Assembly: GCA_963788085.1 (NCBI GenBank)
Contig: CAWBFS010000012.1
Span: forward strand, 166,065-230,064
Length of the DNA: 64,000 bases
Direction: 5' to 3'
DNA from: AP-15 sp963788085
GTDB lineage: Bacteria > Pseudomonadota > Alphaproteobacteria > ATCC43930 > CGMCC-115725
Positions within the stretch are counted from its first letter, which is position 1, and the number at the start of each line of letters is the position of its first letter. Under the pieces are notes generated by a model. The model saw nothing but the letters and a program-made list of their open reading frames with translations, was not told the origin of the DNA and searched no databases. Below, piece by piece: positions 1 to 9,852 of the stretch. The translations under genes were made by a program, and so were the position numbers.

Positions 1-980
1 GTGGATGCGCGTGTGCGGCGCCAGTCCCGGCCGCGTCGACCGCGGCGATCTCGCTCTCGAGGATCGCGCGGCATTGCGGGTATTCGTCGCGCAGATAGAT
101 GTAGACTTCGGCGCGCCTCGACCACCCAGGCCGCGATCAGCATGCCTTCGAGGAAGCGATGCGGGTCGGGCTCGAGATAATAGCCGGTCCTTGAACGTGC
201 CGGGCTCGCCCTCGTCGGCGTTGACCGCCATCAGGCGCGGCGCCGGCTCCTGGCGCACCAGGCGCCATTTGCGCCCGGTCGGAAACCCGGCGCCGCCGAG
301 GCCGCGCAGCCCGGCGTGCTCGAGCGATGGCGATCAGGTCCTCGCGGCTTGCGCTCGCCCGGCGAGGCAGGCCTGCAGCAGGCGATAGCCGCCGCCAGCG
401 CGATAGGCGTCGAGGCCGATCGAAGTCCTGGGATCACGCGGGTGCTGCTCGCCCATGGCGACCGCCGCGGCGACGTTGTCCGCGGTGGCGTGCTCGTGCA
501 GCGCAGTGCCCGACAGCGACGACCGGCGCGTGATCGCAGCCGCCCATGCAGGGCGCGCGCACGACCCGGACCCCCTCGCCGAGCCTGCCGCGCAGATCTG
601 TCAGCAAGCCGCGCCGCGCCGGCAGCTCGCAGGTCAGGCTGTCGCAGACGCGGACGGTGAGCGGCGGCGGCGGCGCCTCGTCCTCCATGACCACGTCGAA
701 ATGGGCGTAGAAGGTCGCGACCTCGTAGACCTCGGCCAGCGCGAGCCGCATCTCCTCGGCGAGCGCCGCGAGATGGCGCGGCCTGCAGGCAGCCGAAACG
801 GTCCTGGAGCAGGTGCAGATGCTCGATCAGCAGGTCGCGCCGGCGCTCGCGCTCGCCCAGCAGGGCCTGGACCTCGGCCGAGGGCAGCGGGGTCGACCTG
901 CCGTCCCTTCGGATGATCGGCCCGCGCCGCCGGCCCGAGCCCGGATGGATCGCGCCGGTCGTGCGCTGTTGCGGACTCAT
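1..980 (-). CDS. NuoE-NuoF fusion, NAD-dependent formate dehydrogenase beta-type subunit (partial, frameshifted)
   Basis: This looks like a diaphorase subunit carrying electrons between a 2Fe-2S thioredoxin-like domain and an FMN/NAD domain. The N-terminal NuoE-like half shows the cluster ligands as CDSLTC and CMGGC. After a frame change the NuoF-like half begins (AYRAGGGYRLLQ) and continues to PRLMAVNADEGEPGTFKDR, the NADH/FMN-binding signature, before running off the left edge. The start is the ATG at 980. At least three frame changes (near 790, 490 and 270) interrupt it. NuoE-NuoF fusions are known as beta subunits of NAD-dependent formate dehydrogenases; the formyl-CoA transferase gene just upstream fits that role. 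HoxF-like alternatives cannot be excluded without the missing catalytic subunit. Confidence 0.8.
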
Positions 981-989
981 GCCGGCTCC

Positions 990-1120
990 GAGCCCCTCTC
1001 CGCCCTTGAGGGGGGAGGGAGGGGCCCGCGCGTCGCGCGGGAGGGTGAGGCGGGCGTCCGCCTCGGTCGGGATCGCCTTCACCTCATCCCGACCCTCTTC
1101 CCCCAAGGGGCGCAGAGGGA
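990..1120. repeat. dispersed GC-rich intergenic palindromic repeat, copy 1
   Basis: Imperfect inverted repeat whose arms are of the type CCCTCTCCGCCC and GGGGCGCAGAGGG, with internal GGGAGGGTGAGG. It lies between the CoA-transferase gene and the NuoE-NuoF gene. Related copies lie at 9681-9822, 16006-16124 and 38274-38326. Such mosaics are common between genes in alphaproteobacteria. Confidence 0.75.
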
Positions 1121-1146
1121 GAACTTGATGCGAGCCATAACCCAAT

Positions 1147-2377
1147 CTAAACCGCCCCTTCCTTGTGCATCGCCGCGATGTCGTCCTTGGCGTAGCCGAG
1201 CCAGCCCAGGATCTCGTCCGTGTGCTCGCCGAGCAACGGCGAGCGCTTGACCTCGACCGGCGAGTCGGAGAGCTTGATCGGCGAGCCGACCTGCACATAG
1301 CGACCGCGGGTCGGATGGTCGACCTCGACCAGAAAGCCGCGCTCGTAGAGGGACTTGTCTTCGTAAATGTCCTTCATCGACAGGATCGGCCCGCACGGCA
1401 CATCGACATCGTTGAGCGCCTTCATGACCTCGAATTTGGTCTTCGTCATCGTCCAGTTCTCGATGATCGAGAAGCATTCCGGGATTTTCGGCAAACGCGC
1501 CTGCGGCGTCGCGTATCCAGGATCGGTGATCAGCTCTTCGCGGCCGCAGAGCTTCATCAGCGGTTCCCAGCTCGGCGGCTGGATGATCACATACACATAG
1601 TCGTTGGGACCGCCGGGCGCGCAGACGCAATGCCGCACCGGGCTGGCCGCCGCCGGAGGCGTTGCCGGCCCGCGGCACCGCATCGCCAAATTCCTTGTTC
1701 GGGTATTCCGGCAAAGGCCCGTGCGCGAGGCGTTGCTGGTCGCGCATCTTGACCCGGCATAAGTTCAGCACCGCATCGGTCATCGCGACCTCGACCCGCT
1801 GGCCCTTGCCGGTGCGTTCGCGCTGATAGAACGCAGCGAGGATGCCGGCGATCGTGTGGACACCGGTGCCACTGTCGCCGATCTGGGCGCCGGTCACCGT
1901 CGGCGGCCCGTCCTCCCACCCCGTCGTGCTCGCCGCGCCGCCCATGCATTGCGCGACATTCTCATAGGCCTTGCAGTCCTGGTACGGGCCGGGGCCGAAC
2001 CCCTTGATCGAGGCGTAGATGATGCGCGGGTTCAATTCCTGGAAGCGTTCCCAGGTGAACCCCTGTCGATCGAGCACGCCCGGGCCGAAATTCTCGATGA
2101 CGACGTCAGAGCGGCGGACAAGTTCTTCGATGACCGCCTTACCCTTCGAGCGATTTAGATTGACGGTGATGCTGCGCTTGTTCGAATTCAGCATCGTGAA
2201 ATATAGGCTGTCGGCGCCCTTGACGTCCTGAAGTTGGCCGCGGGTGATGTCGCCGCGTCCGGGCATCTCGACCTTGATCACGTCGGCGCCCATCCACGCC
2301 AATAATTGCGTGCCCGTCGGGCCCGCTTGCACATGGCTCAGATCGAGAACGCGCACACCTTCCAGAGCTTTGCTCAT
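1147..2377 (-). CDS. frc: CaiB/BaiF CoA-transferase, formyl-CoA:oxalate CoA-transferase-like (frameshifted)
   Basis: Class III CoA-transferase moving CoA between carboxylic acids through an aspartyl-CoA thioester. It starts MSKALEGVRVLDLSHVQAGP. GAQIGDSGTGVH carries the predicted catalytic Asp (Asp169 in Oxalobacter Frc), and a GGGQPG glycine loop is present. A frame change near 1650 moves the C-terminal part, from CAPGGPNDYVYV to AAMHKEGAV, into another frame; the joined length of about 410 residues is normal for the family. The adjacent formate-dehydrogenase-type subunit suggests oxalate/formyl-CoA metabolism, but the exact acid pair cannot be read from sequence. A paralogue is at 9853-11049. 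Confidence 0.85.
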
Positions 2378-2842
2378 CCGAACTTCTCTTCAGCTTGGTC
2401 CCACTATCGTCATGGCCGGGTCAAGCCGGCGAGTGACGAAAGCAGACGCGGTTAATTGTACGTCGTCCAGTTCTTCAATTCCGGAACGTCTCACACATTG
2501 TCGCGTCTCTTGCGTCGAGAAAATTTGCCGTGTTCCTCGACATGCGCGGCGCGCCCCAACCCCCCCCAGAGCCGCCGCTCGTTGAACCGGATCTCTTGTG
2601 GGCGGTCGCAATGTCCATCGCGGTGATCGCCCGCTTCAGCGCGGTGGGCTGATTTCGCGCATCGCCGAGGGATTCGAGCATAGCCGAGGCATAAGGTATA
2701 CCAGAGAGCCCGGCAACCTGCTTTTGCGCCCACGGCGCGTGGGAGGGACGCGCGCGGGATTGGCAAGGGGCGGAATCCTCACTAAACTCGACGGTTGAGA
2801 ATTTGGCGGGACGTAAGCGGACCCTCTGTGCCGGAGGCCTCT
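2378..2842. other. intergenic region, no supported gene
   Basis: This 465-base gap separates the CoA-transferase and the quinol oxidase operon, which are divergent, so it should hold both promoters. Its ORFs are short, overlap in several frames and show no recognisable motif. I see no convincing hairpin or operator. Confidence 0.5.
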
Positions 2843-3787
2843 ATGCACAACTGGCGTTACGCGAGCCCCGACGCGCGGCACGGGCTTCGACGCTTGGGCC
2901 TGCTCCGCTGGCTGACGGTATGCGGCGGCGCGACACTGCTCGCTTCCTGTCAGCCGGCTGGTGTACTGGATCCGCAGGGGCCGATCGCGTCGGCGGAGCG
3001 GCTCCTCCTGATCAATTCGACGGCGATCATGCTCGTCGTCGTGGTTCCCGTGATCCTGGCGACCTTGGCGTTCGCCTGGTGGTACCGGTCGTCCAATCAC
3101 CCGCGCCAGCCGCAGCCCGGACGAGTCCTTTGAAGGGCGCATCGAGTTCGTCGTCTGGTCGATCCCGGCGCTGATCGTGATCCTGCTGGGCGGGGTCATC
3201 TGGATCGGTTCGCATCAGCTCGATCCGCGGGCGCCGATCCCCGCGAAATCCGACCCGCTCCGCGTCGACGTCGTGGCGCTCGATTGGAAATGGCTGTTCA
3301 TCTACCCCGATCAGGGCATTGCCGCGGTCAATCAGCTGGTCGTGCCGGTCGGAACCCCGGTCGAGTTTCGCCTCACCTCGGCGACGGTGATGAATTCGTT
3401 CTTCGTGCCGCAGCTCGGCAGCCAGATCTACACGATGGGCGGCATGACCACCCACCTCAACCTGCTCGCGGACGAGCCGGGCGAGTATCCCGGCTTTTCG
3501 GCAAATTTCAGCGGCGACGGCTTTGCCGAGATGCGGTTCGTCGCCAAGGCGGTGCCGGCCGGCGATTTCGATGCCTGGGTCGCGCAGGTGCGCGGCGCCG
3601 GGTCGGCGCTCGACGATGCCGCGCTACGCCGCAATTGGCAAAGCCGAGCAAAGCCGTGCCGCCGACGACCTATCGCTCGGTCGAGCCGAAGCTGTTCGAG
3701 CGCATCATCGACCAGACGGTGTCGGGTCCCGGAAAGGCGGGCGCCGGCGCGGCCTGGTGTCCGCCGGCGCAGCAGGCAGGAGGTTGA
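2843..3787 (+). CDS. cyoA: cytochrome bo3-type quinol oxidase subunit II (frameshifted)
   Basis: Membrane-anchored periplasmic subunit of a heme-copper quinol oxidase. The start follows a good ribosome site (GGAGG at 2833-2837). The N-terminus has a lipoprotein signal with lipobox LASC, then LDPQGPIASAERLLLINST, typical of CyoA. Two transmembrane helices precede a cupredoxin domain (VVALDWKWLFIYPDQGIA). The site that would bind CuA in cytochrome c oxidases reads YPGFSANFSGDGFAEMRF and lacks the two cysteines, so the donor is quinol. Frame changes near 3110 and 3640 split it. It ends one base before cyoB. Confidence 0.88.
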
Positions 3788-3788
3788 G

Positions 3789-5774
3789 ATGCTGGGCAAG
3801 CTGAGCTGGGCGGCAATCCCGCTTCAACGAGCCGCTGCCGCTGTATCAGCGGCGCGGTGGTCGTCATCGTCATTCTGGCCGTGCTCGCGCTCATCACCGT
3901 CAAGGGCTGGTGGCCCTATCTGTGGCGCGAGTGGATCACCAGCGTCGACCACAAGCGCATCGGCGTCATGTACTTCATTCTGGGGCTGGTCATGCTGCTG
4001 CGCGGCTATTCCGATGCGATCATGATGCGCACGCAGCAGGCGATCGCGGTCGGCGACGCGCAGGGATACCTGCCGCCCGATCACTACGACCAGATCTTCT
4101 CGGCGCACGGCACGATCATGATCTTTTTCGTGGCGATGCCGCTCGTCATCGGGCTGATGAACTTTGCCGTGCCGTTGCAGCTCGGCGTGCGCGACGTCGC
4201 CTTCCCGGTGCTCAACTCGGTCAGCTTCTGGCTGACCGCAACCGGCGCGCTGCTGATCAACGTGTCGCTCGTCATCGGCAGTTTCGCGCGCACCGGCTGG
4301 ATGGGCTATCCGCCGCTCTCCGAGCTCGCCTTTTCGCCCGATGTCGGCGTCGATTATTACCTCTGGTCATTGCAGATTTCGGGCATCGGCACGTTGCTGA
4401 CCGGCGTCAATTTCGTGACCACGATCCTCAAATTGCGCGCCCCGGGCATGACCTATTTCCGCATGCCGGTGTTCTGCTGGACCGCGCTCGCCGCAAATCT
4501 GTTGATCGTCGCCGCGTTCCCGGTCCTGACCGCGACCTTCGTGATGCTGCTGCTCGACCGTTACCTCGGCATGCATTTCTTTACCAATGACGCCGGCGGC
4601 AACCAGATGATGTATGTCAATCTGTTCTGGGCGTGGGGACATCCCGAAGTCTACATCCTGATCCTGCCGGCGTTCGGCGTCTTTTCCGAGGTGGCCGCGA
4701 CGTTTTCCGGCAAGGGGCTGTTCAGCTACCGCTCGATGGTGCTCGGCGACCCTGGGGATCTGCATCCTCTCTTTCATGGTCTGGCTGCATCACTTTTTCA
4801 CGATGGGCGCGGGCGCCGACGTCAACGCGTTCTTCGGCATCATGTCGTCGATCATCGCGGTGCCGACCGGCGTCAAAGTCTTCAACTGGCTGTTCACGAT
4901 GTTCCGCGGCCGGATCGTGTTCACAGACGCCGATCCTGTTTCTGGTCGGCTTTATGGTCACTTTCGTCATCGGCGGCATGACCGGCGTTCTGCTTGGCGG
5001 TGCCGCCGGTCGATTTCGTGCTGCACAACAGCGCCTTCCTGGTCGCCCATTTTCACAACGTCATCATCGGCGGCGTCGTGTTCGGCGCGCTGGCCGGCAT
5101 ACAATTACTGGTTCCCAAAGGCGTTCGGCTTCACGCTCGACGAGCGGTGGGGCAAGGCCAGCTTCTGGTGCTGGCTCATCGGCTTCTATCTCGCCTTCAT
5201 GCCGCTCTATCATGCTGGGCCTGATGGGCATGACCCGGCGCCTCGCAGCACATTCCCGACCCGAGCTGGCAGCCGTTGCTGCTGGTCGCGGAGGCCGGCG
5301 CCATCGTCATTTTCCTCGGCATTCTGTGCCAGATCGTGCAGCTCTATGTCAGCATCCGCACGCGCGAGCAGCGCCGCGACCTGACCGGCGACCCGTGGAA
5401 CGGTCGAACCCTGGAATGGTCGACCTCGTCGCCGCCGCCGGCCTACAATTTCGCGGTGCTGCCCAGGGTCGAGACGATCGACGCCTTCTGGGAGATGAAG
5501 CGGCGGGTGACCGGGCGGACCGCCGGTCGAGCCGGCCTATGAAACCATCGAAATGCCGCGCAACAGCCCGATCGGCTTTGTCATCGCCTTCTTTGCGGTG
5601 ATCACGGGCTTTTCGCTGATCTGGCAGATCTGGTGGCTGGTGATCCTCGGCCTCCTCGCCGCCGCAATCATGGTCCTGATCGTTCGGCTGGAGCGAGGAC
5701 CGCGAGCGCGAAATCTCGGCCGCCGAACTTGCGCGAATGGAACGGGCCCGGCTGAGGCTGGGCGGCCCGCATGA
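3789..5774 (+). CDS. cyoB: quinol oxidase subunit I (multiply frameshifted)
   Basis: Catalytic, proton-pumping subunit reducing O2 to water. The signature segments are present but spread over frames: SVDHKRIGVMYF, the low-spin heme ligand in SAHGTIMIFF, WGHPEVYIL with the CuB histidine and cross-linked tyrosine, WLHHFFTMG with two more CuB ligands, and AHFHNVIIGG with the heme ligands. At least seven frame changes occur (about 3815, 3845, 4750, 4925, 5000, 5105, 5210, 5240, 5525, 5695), most explained by one extra base. Allowing for them the protein is about 660 residues, normal for CyoB. Its stop overlaps the cyoC start (ATGA at 5771). Confidence 0.9.
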
Positions 5775-6416
5775 CGATAGCAACGATCGACACGGTTCCG
5801 ACCGCGGTTCCAGCCGAACTCGCGCGCGGGCGCGGCGGCGGCGGGCCGGCGCCGAAGCGCATCGTCGTCGCCTATGGGTTCTGGATCTTCATCCTCAGCG
5901 ACATCGTCATGTTCTCGGCGCTGTTCGCCGCCTATGCGGTGTTGTCGGGCAACACCGCCGGCGGACCGACCGGCGCCGAGCTGTTCAATCTCCGCAATGT
6001 CTTTATCGAGACGATGTGTCTGTTGTTCTCGAGCTATACGTGCCGGGCTCGGGGCGTTGTCCGCCGAACGGCGGCAGCCGGCGCGCTTCTTGATCTTCGC
6101 CGTCCTTACATTCGTGCTCGGTGCGGCCTTTCTGTTCATCGAGGTCACGGAATTTGCCGGCATGGTGGCGAAGGGCGCCGGGCCTTCGCGCAGCGCGCTT
6201 TCTGTCCGCCTTCTTCACCTTGGTCGGCACGCACGGCGTGCACGTCACCGGCGGGCTGATCTGCGCTGATCTATCTGGTGGCGCAGGTCGTCGCCAAGGG
6301 CCTGCGACGCCGCCGTGCTGCGGCGCCTGTTGTGCTGGAGCCTGTTCTGGCACGCGCTGGACATCGTCTGGGTCGGGGTATTCACGTTGGTCTATCTGAT
6401 GGGAGACTGGCATTGA
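5771..6416 (+). CDS. cyoC: quinol oxidase subunit III (frameshifted)
   Basis: Membrane subunit III of the bo3-type oxidase. It begins MTIATIDTVPTAVP, and FGFWIFILSD-like sequence (YGFWIFILSDIVMFSALFA) marks the first helix. Later pieces in other frames read FLIFAVLTFVLGAAFLFIE, then FFTLVGTHGVHVTGGL, then a C-terminus ending YLMGDWH with a stop at 6414-6416. Frame changes lie near 6045, 6195 and 6265. The joined length of about 210 residues matches the family. The start overlaps the end of cyoB, indicating translational coupling. Confidence 0.87.
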
Positions 6417-6468
6417 TGGACGGTCACGAGCAGCGTGTTCGACGACCGCACACCGGGCGTCGAAGAGC

Positions 6469-6801
6469 ATGAAGTCCGACGGCCAGCTTCTGTCGTACAC
6501 GGTGGGGCTGGGGCTCGCGATTCTGGCGACGATCGCCTCTTTCGTCGTGTCGCAAACCAATTTGCTGTGGCCCCCGGGCATACCGGTCGGGCTGATCGTG
6601 CTCGCCTTCGCGCAGATCGGCGTCCACCTCGTCTTCTTTCTGCATCTGGGCAGCGGGCCCGATAACACGAACAATATTCTCGCCCTCGCCTTCGGCGTGC
6701 TGATCGTCTTTCTCGTCATCACCGGCTCGATCTGGATCATCGCCAATCTCAACAGCCAACATGATGTAGCGATGCCGCCCCCCGACCCGAAGCTGTCCTG
6801 A
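6469..6801 (+). CDS. cyoD: quinol oxidase subunit IV
   Basis: Small three-helix subunit completing cyoABCD. From ATG 6469 it encodes 110 residues (MKSDGQLLSYTVGLGLAIL), with LAFAQIGVHLVFFLHL and ITGSIWIIANLN, both characteristic of CyoD, whose usual length is about 110. A slightly earlier start at 6416, overlapping the cyoC stop, would add MDGHEQ plus a His/Asp-rich leader, but only after a frame correction near 6435. No cyoE (heme O synthase) follows; the next gene is on the other strand. Confidence 0.88.
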   Translation: MKSDGQLLSYTVGLGLAILATIASFVVSQTNLLWPPGIPVGLIVLAFAQIGVHLVFFLHLGSGPDNTNNILALAFGVLIVFLVITGSIWIIANLNSQHDVAMPPPDPKLS

Positions 6802-6816
6802 GAGGCCTGACCGCGG

Positions 6817-7722
6817 TCAGGCCGCTGAAATTGCCGCCAGCCCCTCCTGCTCCAACGTGTTGGCCCGGTCCGACACCGTCGTGCGGTGCAGGACGCGGCG
6901 CTGGGTGTCGTCGTAGGGCCGGCCGCGATGCATTGTGCAGCGATTGTCCCAGATGACGAGGTCGCCGACCGTCCAGCGATGCTGGTAGACGAATTGCGGC
7001 TGGGTCGCGAAGGCAATCAGCTCCTCGAGCAGCGCCCGGCCCTTCTCGACCGGCCAGCCGATGACGTGCGAGGCGTGCGAGGCGAGGTAGAGGCTGGTGC
7101 GCCCGGAGGCGGGATGATGCCGCACCAGCGCCTGAGGCGCCGGCGGCAATTGCTTGAAGATCTCGTCGTTGAAATCGGCGAAGCCGATCTGGCTGCGCGA
7201 GCGGAAGATGCTGTGCTCGACGACGAGCCCCTCGAGCTCGCGTCTTCTCGCCTCGGGCAGCGCGTCCCAGGCCGCGCGCAAATCGGCGAATTCGGTCTCG
7301 CCGCCGCCCATGGGGCCTGATGACGGCAGCTCGCGGGCCGACAGTAGCGAGCATTTCGCCGGGATGCGCTTGAACGAGCTGTCGGTGTGCCAGAGCTGAT
7401 TGCCGAGGTTGAACAGGTTGCGGCGATCGTCACGCGCCAGCACCCGCCCCTCGGCGTCGAGGTTCGAGATGTCGGCGATATCGGCGCGCAGCCGCATCTT
7501 GGCGCCGGCATAATTCGGATTGACCTCGAGCGGGCCGAACAGTTGGCTGAACACCAGCTGCTGTTCGTCGCTCACCGGCTGATCCGGCAAGACGAGGATG
7601 CCGTAGCTGTTGAAGGCCGCTTCGATCTCGGCAAAGACTTCGGATCTCAAAGCCCGCGTGAGATCGACCCCGCGCACCTCGGCGCCGAGTGTCGGGTGGA
7701 GCGGAGTTACTTGTATCGCCAT
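6817..7722 (-). CDS. TauD/TfdA-family Fe(II)/2-oxoglutarate dioxygenase
   Basis: Non-heme iron oxygenase that couples 2-oxoglutarate decarboxylation to substrate hydroxylation. From MAIQVTPLHPTLGAEVRGVDL (start 7722) it is 301 residues, a normal family length. The facial triad is visible as WHTDSSF (His and Asp) and the distal His in TMHRGRPYDD; the downstream Arg in RRVLHRTTV would bind 2-oxoglutarate. NPNYAGAKMRLRADIADISN resembles TfdA (2,4-D/alkanoate) rather than TauD, but the substrate is not predictable. It stands alone, convergent with cyoD and divergent from the cyclase gene at 7792. Confidence 0.88.
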   Translation of the reverse strand: MAIQVTPLHPTLGAEVRGVDLTRALRSEVFAEIEAAFNSYGILVLPDQPVSDEQQLVFSQLFGPLEVNPNYAGAKMRLRADIADISNLDAEGRVLARDDRRNLFNLGNQLWHTDSSFKRIPAKCSLLSARELPSSGPMGGGETEFADLRAAWDALPEARRRELEGLVVEHSIFRSRSQIGFADFNDEIFKQLPPAPQALVRHHPASGRTSLYLASHASHVIGWPVEKGRALLEELIAFATQPQFVYQHRWTVGDLVIWDNRCTMHRGRPYDDTQRRVLHRTTVSDRANTLEQEGLAAISAA

Positions 7723-7791
7723 GTTTGCTGCCCCGAGAAAGCGCGTTGCCGTAATATGAGCGGGGATTCGAAAAGGATCAATTCGGCCTAA

Positions 7792-8961
7792 ATGTCCGCC
7801 CGCGAGATTAACGAGGTTGTCGAATGGCTGATTGACGGCTGCCGGTCGGCGCCGCAGCCAGATCAGGTACTGGTGCAATTATCGGAGCGGCTCGTCGCTT
7901 GCGGCATTCCGCTGTGGCGGGTCGCAGTGTTCGTGCGCACTTTGCATCCGCAAGTGATGGGCCGACGATTTATTTGGCGGCCGGGGACCGAGGTCGAGGT
8001 TTCAGAAGCCCCGTTCGAGCTTCTCGAAAGTGCGGATTTCCTCGAGAATCCGATTGCGCAAGTTTATGCGACCGGGCGCGCGCTCCGCCGCAAGCTCGCC
8101 GACCCGGATTGCGCCGTGGATTTTCCGGTGCTTTCGGAGCTTCGCGGCGAAGGGATAACCGATTATCTCGCGTTGCCGCTCGTCTTCACCGACGGCGCCA
8201 TTCACGCGGTGACGTGCACGACGCGGCAGCCCGGCGGCTTCACCGACGCGCAGATCGCCGGTATCGAGGCAACCATCACTCCGCTGGCAAGGGTCGCCGA
8301 GATCCGAGCGCTGCGGCGGATGGGGAGCACGCTGCTCGACACCTATGTCGGGCACGACGCCGGCGAGCGCATCCTCGCCGGGCATATCCGGCGCGGCGAT
8401 ATCGAGGAGATCCACGCGGCGATCTGGCTGTCGGACATGCGCGGGTTCACCGCATTGGCCGACAGTCTGCCGCCGCCGGTTCTGATCGACCTCCTCAACC
8501 GCTATTTCGATTGCCAGGTTCCGGTGATCCTCGAGCATGGCGCCGAGGTGCTGAAATTCATGGGCGACGGGCTGCTGGCGATTTTTACGATCACGGGCAA
8601 CGAAATCGAGGTGTGCGAACGCGCACTCGCTGCGGCACGCCGGGCACAGGCGAACATCGCGGCGCTCTCGGATTCGGCCATGCCGGGGCTGCGATTCGGC
8701 TTGGCGTTGCATATAGGCGATGTCCTGTACGGCAATATAGGCAGCGGCAATCGGCTTGATTTCACTTGCATTGGCCCAGCAGTCAATTGCGCGGCCCGCA
8801 TCGAAAAGCTGACCAGCCAGTTGGGCCGCGCAATCCTCGCCTCCGGTGAATTCGCGCGCCACTGCGCAGGAGAATTCACCCCTCTCGGTGAATTCAGGCT
8901 GACCGGCTTCAGCGCACCGCAATTGGTATTCGGGCTCGACAACTCAGTCCAGCATCAATAG
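7792..8961 (+). CDS. class III adenylate cyclase with N-terminal GAF-like sensory domain
   Basis: Soluble nucleotide cyclase of 389 residues. The first ~170 residues form a GAF-like region (WRVAVFVRTLHPQVMGRRF, then DYLALPLVFTDG). The C-terminal cyclase domain has the two metal Asp motifs SDMRGFTAL and FMGDGLLAIF. NRLDFTCIGPAVNCAARIE carries the adenine-selecting Asp and the Asn/Arg transition-state residues, so it should be active on ATP. No membrane segment is visible. The last 18 bases overlap the convergent gene at 8944. A second, membrane-bound cyclase lies at 13877. Confidence 0.9.
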   Translation: MSAREINEVVEWLIDGCRSAPQPDQVLVQLSERLVACGIPLWRVAVFVRTLHPQVMGRRFIWRPGTEVEVSEAPFELLESADFLENPIAQVYATGRALRRKLADPDCAVDFPVLSELRGEGITDYLALPLVFTDGAIHAVTCTTRQPGGFTDAQIAGIEATITPLARVAEIRALRRMGSTLLDTYVGHDAGERILAGHIRRGDIEEIHAAIWLSDMRGFTALADSLPPPVLIDLLNRYFDCQVPVILEHGAEVLKFMGDGLLAIFTITGNEIEVCERALAAARRAQANIAALSDSAMPGLRFGLALHIGDVLYGNIGSGNRLDFTCIGPAVNCAARIEKLTSQLGRAILASGEFARHCAGEFTPLGEFRLTGFSAPQLVFGLDNSVQHQ

Positions 8962-9669
8962 GCGGCCATACCCCGAAATAGGCTGCCGGACTCCGGCAAG
9001 ACGCAGCGCATGCCACATCATCGCGGAAGCGCTCGAGATCACCGGCTTCCCAAGATCCTGATCCAGCATCTCCAATACCGGCAATGTCGGCATGCCGGTG
9101 CCGCTGAGGAAGACGGCTTCGGCGTCCTCTCTGTCGACCAGCCGCGCCAGTCCATAAGCCCGCTCGGCGGTCTCATCGTAGATGTTGGTGACCCCCTGCA
9201 GATTGGCGAAATTGACGACCTCCAACCCGTGCGCTTCCAGATGCGCCTTGCCCTGCAATGTCGTCTCCGCCGAATAGGGCGTGCCGAGCGCGAGCCTGCG
9301 CACATCGAGCCGCTCCAATGCCCGCAGCACCGACCCAAAGGCCGTGATCACGCGCTTGCCGGTCGATTTCTCGAGCCGGACCAGCAGATCGGCTTCACCT
9401 TCGCGGCCGAGATAATAGCTGGTCGCGGTATGAGCCACGACGATGACATCCGGCTCGACGGATGCGAGGAGCTCGATGCTGCCGTCGATATTGTCGATCA
9501 TCGTGCGAGTCCGCTCGTCCTGGCCCTCGAGAGAACCGGGAGCGCCGTATGCGGCCATGCGGTGGAAATGCACGGAGACGCCCTCTGGCGCCAACGCGAT
9601 CATCTCGGGCTCGACCGTCGGGTTCCCCGGCGGCAGCAGAAACCCAAGGCGCGCCCTCCAACCGATCAT
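8944..9669 (-). CDS. arylmalonate decarboxylase/maleate isomerase-like protein without cysteine
   Basis: 241-residue protein of the Asp/Glu racemase superfamily, closest by eye to arylmalonate decarboxylase and maleate cis-trans isomerase. It begins WRARLGFLLPPGNPTVEPEM. The oxyanion-type motif is AHTATSYYLG. LSGTGMPTLPVLEMLDQDLG followed by KPVISSASAMMWHALRLAG aligns with the C-terminal catalytic segment, where the family normally has LSC. Here that Cys is Gly, and the whole protein contains no Cys, so ordinary thiol chemistry looks impossible. It lies downstream of a CoA-transferase and an LLM oxidoreductase on the same strand. Confidence 0.75.
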   Translation of the reverse strand: MIGWRARLGFLLPPGNPTVEPEMIALAPEGVSVHFHRMAAYGAPGSLEGQDERTRTMIDNIDGSIELLASVEPDVIVVAHTATSYYLGREGEADLLVRLEKSTGKRVITAFGSVLRALERLDVRRLALGTPYSAETTLQGKAHLEAHGLEVVNFANLQGVTNIYDETAERAYGLARLVDREDAEAVFLSGTGMPTLPVLEMLDQDLGKPVISSASAMMWHALRLAGVRQPISGYGRLLMLD

Positions 9670-9680
9670 CGTCTTCTGAG

Positions 9681-9822
9681 TCCCTCTCCGCCCTTCAGGG
9701 GGGAGAGGGAGGGGCCCCGGCGCGAAGCGGCGGGGAGGGTGAGGTGGGAGGTGCCGAGCGTCGGAGCTGGGGGTTCCCCCACCTCACCCCGACCCTCTCC
9801 GCCCCCAAGGGCGGAGAGGGAG
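9681..9822. repeat. dispersed GC-rich intergenic palindromic repeat, copy 2
   Basis: Long imperfect palindrome: the left part has CCCTCTCCGCCCTTCAGGGG and the right part GACCCTCTCCGCCCCCAAGG then GCGGAGAGGGAG. It sits between the AMDase-like gene and the upstream CoA-transferase gene. It is the longest of the four copies and could fold into a strong hairpin in a transcript crossing it. Confidence 0.8.
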
Positions 9823-9852
9823 ATGTTGTTGCACTGCCAGTGCATCGTTGTG

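Noticed and set aside
2843..3787. Cytochrome c oxidase subunit II (CoxB)
   Set aside because: The CuA-binding cysteines are missing and the segment matches the quinol oxidase subunit CyoA.
3789..5774. Programmed frameshifting in cyoB
   Set aside because: Too many shifts, no slippery heptamers or conserved stimulatory structure, and neighbouring genes are equally affected; sequence error is simpler.
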